Below are positions 56,000 through 64,000 of a stretch of DNA of 64,000 bases, in pieces (the first letter of the stretch is position 1; every line of letters starts with the position of its first letter). The stretch spans positions 28,586,002-28,650,001 of the forward strand of contig NC_052139.2 in assembly GCF_016086655.4 (NCBI RefSeq), written 5' to 3'. Origin of the DNA: Lepeophtheirus salmonis. Its lineage: Eukaryota > Arthropoda > Copepoda > Siphonostomatoida > Caligidae. Under the pieces are notes generated by a model. The model made no database searches and was not told the DNA's origin. It worked only from the letters and a program-made list of their open reading frames with translations. Made by a program: the position numbers and the translations under genes.

Positions 56000-58310
56000 T
56001 GTTCTTCCCGTCAATGTAATATCAAGCTAAAATTTTAAGGATAGCCATGAAAATTTATTTCATGATTTTAATAACAGAACAATAGAGTTCATGAAGGGTA
56101 TTTTATACACACCATGACATTAGGTTCGAGTTAGAATCCGGAGTTCTTCCTGTGGGTGGGAAAACTATTAAATTGCAGGTATTCATTTGTTGTTGTCCAT
56201 GATAGGATATATTACAATTGTGACCCGTGAACAGAAAAAAAAACAATAATTATTTTTCTCAACATTTAACATGGACTACATTTGCATTCTTTGACGAATA
56301 CTCTTTCATTTATTAATCAGTTGGATATGCCCCAAATTGAACTTGAAATAGCAAAAATTCATCATCTAATAAAATAAGTAAAAATTTGTAGATTTTATTC
56401 GAAAGGTATTACATCCGGAGAATTTTAAGTTTCATTCTTCAAACAAAAACTTTAAATTATAGGTAGAATTCTGATGGATCCACCCTCCTCCCAGAAATTT
56501 GAATACAATGCCAATAATTGACTCAAAGTTATCAATCAAATATGAGGGTGTGTATATTTTTAAATTAAAAAAACATAAATTGAGATTATCTCCTTTTTGA
56601 TTAATTTTTGTTCAAGATTGTTTTTTGGTTGACGCACCAAATATATTGAAAATGGTTGATTTTGTGTCATGCGTAGATGAGCGCGTTCAAGACGTAAAAT
56701 CAAGACATATGAGGGTTGTTAACATAAAAGCAAGCTTGAATGAGTTTTCTTCGAAATTGACTGTATTGACTGTTTAAATATTGGAGTGTGTGCAGATATG
56801 AAGTAAAAAAAAAACATAAACTAGTATACTCTCCTTTTTTCGTTGTTTTTCAAGATTATTTTATGTTGACGTACCAAATTGTTATTCTTCGACAAATTAA
56901 CTTCAATCTATATCCACCAATTATTATTCTGAAATCTTTGTATATGACGCAAATTGCACTTACACATTTGAAAGTTGCTAATATCCGTCTCTTAAATTAT
57001 ATACAGGCTTTTAATTATAGCTACACCTCTAGGTTATCTAAAGTCAGTCATCCCAGATATTTGATAAATATGTCTTTGGTTGATCAAAATACCTATAATA
57101 AAAACCATAAATTTGGATTTCCTTAATTTTCCTTCCATAACCTTTTTTATGTCGCCGACCCAGTTTTGTATTTTTCAACGAATACTCACCTATGCACAAA
57201 TTAATATTATTTACTCACAGAGTATAACCCACAAGTTGAACTCAATCCAGCCAAAATTGTTCTATAGAATAAAACAATAAAAAAAATGATTGATTAAGTT
57301 TTAAAGGGACGAATTTAAGTTTTTATATAAGCAAAATTCTACTTTTTTTGCACCGTTTTATTTCCAAATTTAGTATGATTTAAATATAAAGTATGTTTAT
57401 TTAAAGTAAAACCAAATTAATTTCAAATTAGCAAAATATATATTTGTCCTCTTTAGATAAATTTTTTATAAGGACCTGCAATGGAAAGAATGAAAATCAT
57501 TTACTAATTACATATTAGGTGAAATAAAAGTTCACTGACTGTCCTTAGTAAGCTACATATCCCAATTAATACATTGCATCAATAAAAACTTCAAGTTTGC
57601 TTAAAGGTTCAGCGGACACCTAAAAAAAGTTCATTTACGGTTTTGTGTTCCGTGAAGCCAAGTTGAGTTTGTAGCGTTCCAAAATGGAAGTAAAAAATTT
57701 CTTTAGTATCACTACGATAGAGATGAAAAGGTGGGACAAACGTTCAAAAAAGTTCAGGTGTTTATGGACCAAATAAAGTATCGAATGCAAGAACAAATCC
57801 GTGGTTCCAACGGATCCGTTCTGGAAACATGTACGTCAAAAATGGCGATACAATAATGGAAATCTTTGTTTCTTGGGTATAAGACATGTGATTTTATTTA
57901 ACATTTAACAAGTCAAGAACACTATAGACTTGGAAGACAATTAAAATCATGAGTAAAAAAAAAACAGTAAGAAAAAACAAAATTATTATAAAACGTTTAA
58001 AACAACAATAGAGAAGGACTTAAAATCAAGGTAATTTTTTAAAAACATTATAATACAATTTTACAATGGGCATAATTCTGGTAATGTTATTTTCTTTGAA
58101 CGTTTTTAATTTATAGATAATATACTGCACCTTGGTTATAATAGCATCCATTTTTTCGTTGTTCAAAGTAGATAAAAAGTCTTGTTTATTTAGTTGCCAT
58201 TTAAATTTTTTTCTAAGAGTTTCCAAATTCCGTTGTAAGAGCTGCGTTGTGGGTATATATCTCAGAACATTTTATTACACCTATTATGTGGCCCGTAAAC
58301 ACAAAAGCAA
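56000..58310. other. AT-rich stretch, probably intron of the channel gene
   Basis: It contains minus-strand R1-like blocks at 56495-56660 (ATAATTGACTCAAAGTTATC, ATTTTTGTTCAAGATTG) and again near 56820-56870. No transposase motif is clear. A plus-strand stretch at 57680-57850 reads like old coding sequence that I cannot assign. Confidence 0.4.
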
Positions 58311-58316
58311 AAGCTA

Positions 58317-58620
58317 CGAGGGTCGTTCGGAAAGTCTATGCAAATTCTGAGAGATGTTACTACTTGCACGTATCGAAGTTATGTATAGTTATTAGTATCC
58401 CTTGGGAGAACACAGACCAATTTTTAGGCAGATTTTTGACTATCTGGAAAAAGGTATAACTATTACAAGAGTATATTATTCATGATTATTGAACCGTTAG
58501 AAAACCAATCTGCAAGAAAAAACGGCAGGGATTGGCCCACAAAAAGTCATTTTCCATTATGACAATGTACCAGCTCAAAAATTACTGTTACAAAATTAAT
58601 GGAAATAGGATTTCACTCTA
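58317..58620 (+). mobile_element. mariner remnant with left terminal repeat
   Basis: CGAGGGTCGTTCGGAAAGTC begins at 58317 after TA. On the plus strand a frame near 58505-58600 reads RQGLAHKKVIFHYDNVPAQK followed by LLLQN, the mariner second-Asp block (FHQDNAPAHK), with Gln for His in the last position. The N-terminal half is missing, and the next piece (58622-58760) runs in the opposite direction. Confidence 0.7.
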
Positions 58621-58621
58621 G

Positions 58622-58765
58622 ATGATCACAGCACTAGCAATCTCACGCACCTCACCTCTTCAGTCATCCCGCACCACATCATGGATTTTATCAATGATTT
58701 CTAGGTTAGTAGCATCAACAGGGTGCCAAAAGTTCAACGTCACTTGTGCCTATATGGCCACTCCG
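58622..58765 (-). pseudogene. mariner N-terminal fragment, inverted relative to its neighbour
   Basis: The minus strand reads HPVDATNLEIIDKIHDVVRD followed by D, then GEVREIASAVI, corresponding to the RPVDATTEE.IDKIHDMV..DRRVKVREIA..V.IS stretch that links the two helix-turn-helix motifs of mariner transposases. It abuts the plus-strand catalytic fragment. Confidence 0.7.
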
Positions 58766-58904
58766 AAAAACAAACCTTGTAGAATTATATCCTTGATAAA
58801 TTGAGTGTGAATGAGATTTGTAATCTTTCACGAATAATCTTGAATTTCTATAGCCAAATAAGTCTGATTAACTCTCATAAAGATACAGTAAAGGGTACCT
58901 AACA

Positions 58905-59105
58905 AGTATAACAAATTTTGTTTATTTGAAAGAGGCCATATGATGGGCCAAATTAAGTCCCATAAATCATAGAAAAGCTGTTAACTATCGTTAGTTATGC
59001 TTCCTGACTATCTCAGCTCATCCCATAAATTTATACATAAATCCTATAATTGACCAAAGTATGTTTATATATGGGCTGTATTTTATGAATATGTATATGG
59101 GGTAG
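58905..59105 (-). repeat. dispersed repeat R1
   Basis: Reverse complement of the R1 order: TTTGAAAGAGGCCATATGAT, GGCCAAATTAAGTCCCATAA, CTCAGCTCATCCCATAAATT and CCTATAATTGACCAAAGTAT. Confidence 0.65.
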
Positions 59106-59119
59106 AATAATATTTTTTT

Positions 59120-59660
59120 ATTATTTGAAAGCAACATTTAATGACATTCAATTATTTATAATGAGATCCGACTCTTTTGATAACCTTGGCCACATGATAC
59201 CCAATCTTTTAGGCGTCCCGGGTGACTTTGTGCAGATCCAAATTTGCAGTTGTACTGGTTTTGCATTTTTAAATTACATTCCCTGGATGGGTGGAGTAGT
59301 CCAAGGAAGAAATAATCAAATTTCTACAAGACAAGCAAACAAGGCCAAATAGTGCAGAATATTCTGGCCATAAAATTTCCTCACTTATGGAGCTTGTATT
59401 TTTGACCCGCAAATAGTCAGGACATGACCCATGCGATTTCTATCTCTAGTGGAGGGTCGATCATGAAGGATGCACCAAGTATTATTCGTATTTGAAAGCC
59501 CTGAAGAAGTCTATTATACGTATAATGGCAAATATGGATCAGCAGGAGGTCGTCTGGCCCTGCCAACACTTACCGCGTGGCCAAAGTTGTTCAGAAAGGC
59601 TGATCTCATTATAAATCATTGAATGTCATTAAATGAAGCTTTTAAATGATACCAAATTTG
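59120..59660 (+). pseudogene. DD37D transposase remnant (family D, copy 2)
   Basis: It is collinear with 43690-44220: MRSDSFDNLGHM, GVPGDFVQIQI, YIPWMGGVVQGRN (leading to a damaged second-Asp block), then NSQDMTHAISIS-like sequence, DPCDFYLWWRVDHEGCTKYY with the third Asp in C-D-F-Y-L-W, LKALKKSIIRIMANMDQQEV and V. The tail ends near 59600. The DNA-binding half is absent. Frames shift at least three times. Confidence 0.7.
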
Positions 59661-60285
59661 GGGTCAACCCTACTTTACTCGTTCATAATTAACCTTTATT
59701 CATCGGGACCACCCTTCAGATAACTAGAAGTCTATGATTTAAAAAATAAATTGGACAATGTTTATTCCTTCCTTGATTTGGGTTGAAGATTAATTTTATG
59801 ATCTTGATGAATAAATAAACATATTTAGTTTTTCATAAACGAAAAAAATAGTACAATCTACATAAGTTAATTTTAAATATCTTGGGAAAGTAAAATTTGA
59901 TTATGTAAAATTTTCCTTTGATAAACCCCACAATTGACTAATTCATTTTGAATCTATTATTTTTTTATTAATTTTCATGTACTTTTTTTTTTTTTTTTTT
60001 TCTATAGACATTCTATGCGTTAAAAAAATCACATAAATAGCCAACTGATATTAACAAGGAATTCATTTATTTTGTGCCCTATGTTCCGCTTCCGCCTTCT
60101 CACACTTTTTCTTCATAAAGATATCCACTCTCCTTACCAAAACTTTAGTCTATCGAGCACTCACAAACAAACCAGTGCCATCTCAATATACATAAATTAT
60201 GATACACAATAATAACAAAAGACAAAAAACCCAACTGAAACAGCGTTACTTATGTGAGGCTACCCGGACATCCAGTAATATTTCA
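59661..60285. other. AT-rich stretch without a recognised gene
   Basis: It includes a T18 run ending at 60000. I see no coding or repeat signature. Confidence 0.4.
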
Positions 60286-60490
60286 TTAATACGACTAAAT
60301 TATTATTTTTTGTATCAAAAACATATATACATATGATCTGTATCACGATACACTATATACAGCGTTCGATACTATATGGCGCGTAGTGTACGCCTGCAAG
60401 AGTCCATAAATACGACTACTTTGTTATTTATAGACCCAAAATATGTGTATGATATACATCATGGTGCACTATATACAGTTGTTTTCATAC
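60286..60490 (+). repeat. repeat R4, two adjacent copies
   Basis: Copy 1 (60286-60372) and copy 2 (60403-60490) both read ATACGACTA, then a TTATTTTT/TTATTTATA stretch, CAAAA.ATAT, a GTAT.A..AT.CA word, and GCACTATATACAG or ACACTATATACAG. A third copy lies 30 kb away at 30262-30365. Confidence 0.65.
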
Positions 60491-63336
60491 TCTGCTCTAT
60501 TAATATGGATAATAGTTTCCTTGAATTTTAAATTAATTTTTCCATAAAATATGTCATATTTTTTTTAAGAGGACTATAGAAATACAATATCATGTTTTTT
60601 TCATGTGACCCCTTTTTAAATATGTAAAAAAAAGAAAGGTCAAATCATGTAATGTAAAATAAGGCTTATACACTTAAAGTGTCAATACATTCGTAGTAAA
60701 CATTAAGTAGAATTTCTGTTACTGGACGTCTCCATAAAAAATGTTCATTGTGAAATTATCCTGCAACCGCCGTTGACGTTAAGAATGAATCCTTTGTATC
60801 AAATATAAACGCTGGATTGGATAAATAAATTAACTCTTGCAGGCGTTTTGTTCTGTAGCATACAATATATATTATAGCATATTATTTATCTTTTATTCTA
60901 CAGGAGAGAACACAAATGAACTGTCAAAAGTATTGAGTAGTTACGTGGTAGCGTATCCAAAAAATTATCTAAAAGTATACTATCATTATAAACTGATCTC
61001 TTTTGTAAAAATTACAAATTGATCGACACAAAGAGGCCACAAAATGTACGAATGATTAAGCCAAAGTATCAGCTGACAAAAGGGGTAGGGATATTACATT
61101 TTTCGTGATAAATCGTGATACCTTTACCCACGATCTTTATTTGTACCTGGATCAGAGTTCCCAAGATCAAGAGCAATTTATCCAAAACAAAATAACTATG
61201 CAAAAATTAATCTTGAAGTGGCTTTGGGTGTCTGTCTCCAATTTTCCACGATATTTTATATGTTGTGGCAATTGTTTTACAAGATATGACTGGATCTTGT
61301 ATTCTATCTTTTGCTATAGCAAACATTCATTAGCGCAAATTGAAGATTTTCATCTTCTTAGAGTCTTACTATGCCCAAATACCAATCAAAGTATCTTTGT
61401 AATCGGACATGACTGTTGTTTACATACATTAACTTCTAAACAAAGCAATAGTGAGTAGCGTAGTAGTGTGTCAAAATAATAAAACTCCCTTAACGTAAGT
61501 GTACATTGTGTAAATTGGGTAGCATATATACTTTCAATCTCAGCAGTTGAAATTCAATCCTAACATCTTTTTAATAGTAAAGAAATTACTTTGCAACGCA
61601 ATGAGTATATTATTTGATTAGTGAAAGAGAGGTATTGCCCTTTTCGAAATATTGTCACAATTGGAGGATCAGGAAAGTAAATGGGGGGTATCACTTTGTG
61701 AAAGATGTGACGAGTTTGTCTTTTATGAAGTATTCTGTGGGAAGGAGTGGGAGTCGATCCATGGTTTGAAAGATGAGCCCCTAAAAAATCGATCAGATTT
61801 CATTAAGTAAAGCACTGCAACTTTTCCTTGTATCTACAATGAACCAATACAGTATTAGCACAGCATGAACGTAATATGTATGATGGAGAAGGACCTCTAT
61901 GTCATGCATTAACTCCTACAACAAAAAATTACTATAAACATCTATAAATAGAATTATAGTGTACCAATTCCAATGATTATCTAATTCATCGTGGAAGCTT
62001 ATTCCAGAAGTTGTGATCGATTGATTCCCTCTCAACCTTTGAATGGAATCGCTGTAGCGCAATGACAACGCGCTCGGGAGTATTTATTCTCTTGAATTCA
62101 ATGTGGTTACGTTTACGCCCCGGTCATTCCTAGAGAAGGAAATATACTTTCTGATAATGTAATTCAAAGAAGATTCCCATGTCTTTACTTATACTTAATC
62201 AATGCAATCCTTTATTTTGCACAGGTATTTCCTTATTTTTAAAAGATTGCAATAATTGAACTTTAACTATCCAATGTCTCTGTCTTTGAACGGTTGCGTA
62301 TCTATTTATCTTGATTAGTGCTCAGTGCTTTTATATAACCCGTTCAACCTCCTTAAAACTGATCTCTCTAAATTTATGAATATTGGAAAAAAAACATAAA
62401 TACAAATTTAATGTTTTTAGTTTAAGAACCCCACATTATTTCTTATTGAAACCAGAAATTCATGTTTTTAAGATTGTTTTAAAATCAAGGCATATTTTTT
62501 CATATATTCATCGAAGTACTGTCAGTAGTATTTTAATTGATATTTTAAGAAAGGATGCAAATTTTAAGTGAAGTAATACTTTTAATCATTCAACTGTTAA
62601 TTATGTAATTAATTAATAATAATGCATACATTATGACCGCATCGAAGGGGTCTAAAAATTTAGACTAAATAATAATATTAACCCTTATCGATGTGATTTT
62701 CCGCTCCCTACTTGGCCTAAGCAGCACTGTGTGACCCTTTGCTACTTAAAAATTAAAATATAGGTGTTTGTTACTCATATAGAGAGCATGCGTCATTTTA
62801 TTTTAAACGACTGCTGTATACATTAACCTGCGGAATCTATATATTAATTTTTTTCCTCATGACAGATTCTATTTCTATCATTTGTACTTATTAACAAAGT
62901 TAAATAATGACATTAATTTTCAAAAGTATATTTTTTATTCAATTACATTGAGAGAAATTATTTAAAAGTCATATAATATTTTATACCTGTCCTGTCCATT
63001 GATGGTTTTCCCCTTATTTGGTGGTATATTTTTTATTTTTGTTCAAGTATTGTCAAAATAAATTACTTATTTTTCAATTTTTTTTTCTCAAAAGAGTTGG
63101 AGTATAGATAATTGGGTTTCATAGGGCTTTATAACTTTCCTGTCAAAACTTACTATTTATTTTTGAAAATTTATTATAATGAAAAGGAAGATGTACTAAT
63201 TGACAGTTTATTTTTTTGTGAAATGTTCTACTATTCTTGTACTTCAGCACGTTTGTTTCATAACCATTTAAAGAGTGGCTTATCTAAATTTTATCAGGCC
63301 AGGAAAAAAAAAAAGAAGCTGCTGTGACTTTATTAC
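60491..63336. other. AT-rich stretch without a recognised gene
   Basis: Open frames at 60837-61022 and 61105-61458 (both plus; 61 and 117 codons) have unfamiliar translations. The second is the longer, and neither shows a domain. TTTTATTCTACAG at 60891-60903 would be a good acceptor, but the following GENTNELSKVL is not a channel sequence I recognise. Confidence 0.35.
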
Positions 63337-64000
63337 TTAATCGATTTTATTAAAATGTTCAATAAAAAAAATCAACATTTTATCATGTATTTGACATTTA
63401 ATGAATAAAATCGCTGTAAGCTCGGACCAGACCTTCACAAAGTCAACACAAATGTCCCACCGTCTTCTTGACCTTCTTAAAGTCCGGAGTGCCCACCTTA
63501 TCAGAGCTCTCACGGATCTTGTGGTGTTCTGGGGACCTGATTTGGAAACCTGTTTAACATTTCTACATACAAAGTAGTCTACAGGGATCCATTTTGGCGA
63601 GTTAGGAGGCCAACAACTCTGTGGGACGTACATCACATTCTCAGAATAAAGAAAATGAAGTGTTCTTTTGCTGGTGTTTACTCGTCTGTCTACCAGATCC
63701 AAGGTCGGTTTTTCATAATGCTGTAACCCAGAGGAACACTTTTGTGTGCAGAACACTGATGTACACAACGGTGTTGACTAGTTTTTGCCAACTATCTATT
63801 GTTCTTCGAGTTATGCTTCTGGGGTTTACTTTATTTTTTCTCGTCTGAGCAGAACCAGACAAGATCTGTCACGGAAGGCTTCTGTTTTAGTTTGATCAAA
63901 GTCTGGTTTGGAATGACCCGCTTCTCCCTGTTTGGCAGGTTTAGAAGCTGTTCCTTGCAAGGTGCATAGCTATGTTAACGTAGGGTTCCCTTGATGACAC
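63337..64000 (-). pseudogene. DD37D-type transposase remnant running off the right edge
   Basis: The minus strand gives WFCSDEKK (first Asp, near 63850-63830), a degraded middle, then one frame of 143 codons (63768-63337) with SENVMYVPQSCWPPNSPKWI followed by PVDYFVCRNVKQVSK. This is the third-acid block W-P-P-N-S-P..P-V-D-Y-F-V, with Asp after SP replaced by Lys but the Asp of VDY kept. The tail runs RALIRWALRTLRRSRRRWDI and VKVWSELTAIL. The N-terminal part lies beyond 64000. Confidence 0.7.

Noticed and set aside
61105..61458. 117-codon frame considered as a later exon of the channel gene
   Set aside because: It contains none of the expected T1 (F-D-R-H-P) or membrane-segment signatures, and the antisense reading is equally uninformative.
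1..64000. CRISPR arrays, bacterial operons, phage genes, rRNA
   Set aside because: No spaced short repeats, ribosome-binding sites, compact gene order or rRNA signatures were seen. All evidence is of animal nuclear DNA.

Overview
The window looks like AT-rich, gene-poor, transposon-dominated nuclear DNA of an arthropod. It has spliced genes (GT..AG introns, a TATA box with an arthropod-type TCAGT initiator), long poly(A)/poly(T) tracts, and dozens of decayed Tc1/mariner transposases. The style of the transposases (DD37D-type, with signatures such as FFSDEK and SPDLNPLDY) resembles what I recall from caligid copepods (sea lice, Lepeophtheirus/Caligus). That assignment is an inference from memory, not a database result.

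Only two host-gene pieces are well supported. (1) A complete three-exon gene on the minus strand (10979-12982, TSS near 13008) encodes a 148-residue secreted, cysteine-rich protein. Its exon phases, splice sites and core promoter agree with each other. (2) A single first coding exon on the plus strand (55774-55898) starts a K-tetra/BTB (T1) domain of the voltage-gated potassium channel type; the rest of that gene was not found in the window. A THAP zinc-finger-like ORF (2381-2587, minus) is a third, weaker candidate.

Layout: 1-0.3 kb mariner tail; 0.3-9 kb mostly unrecognised AT-rich DNA with the THAP fragment; 9.1-10.6 kb two Tc1/mariner derivatives back to back; 11-13 kb the secreted-protein gene; 13.3-19.2 kb a graveyard of DD37D-type remnants; 20.8-23.0 kb a nearly complete 1334-bp DD37D element followed 30 bp later by a 762-bp deletion derivative; 24.1-25.2 kb a decayed P-element-like transposase; 28.4 kb a scrap of non-LTR retrotransposon; 29.2-32.9 kb two mariners and a DD37D derivative; 35-49.4 kb a further dense run of transposase fragments in both orientations, with a minisatellite and a segmental tandem duplication at 40.5-41.6 kb; 51-55.4 kb another DDE transposase, a MITE-like element and several copies of a non-coding dispersed repeat; 55.8 kb the channel exon; 58.3-59.7 kb rearranged mariner and DD37D tails; 63.3-64 kb a DD37D-type remnant running off the end.

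Two internally deleted transposon families seem to have multiplied as deletion derivatives. Family A (six copies plus fragments) fuses the DNA-binding half to the C-terminal tail. Family C (three copies) lacks the DNA-binding half. A separate element (9173-9805) keeps an intact 210-codon frame across an in-frame loss of most of the catalytic core, the layout expected of a truncated transposase that could act as a repressor. A non-coding dispersed repeat, called R1 here, occurs about a dozen times in both orientations. In this report 'family A/B/C/D' and 'R1-R3' are labels of convenience for this window only.
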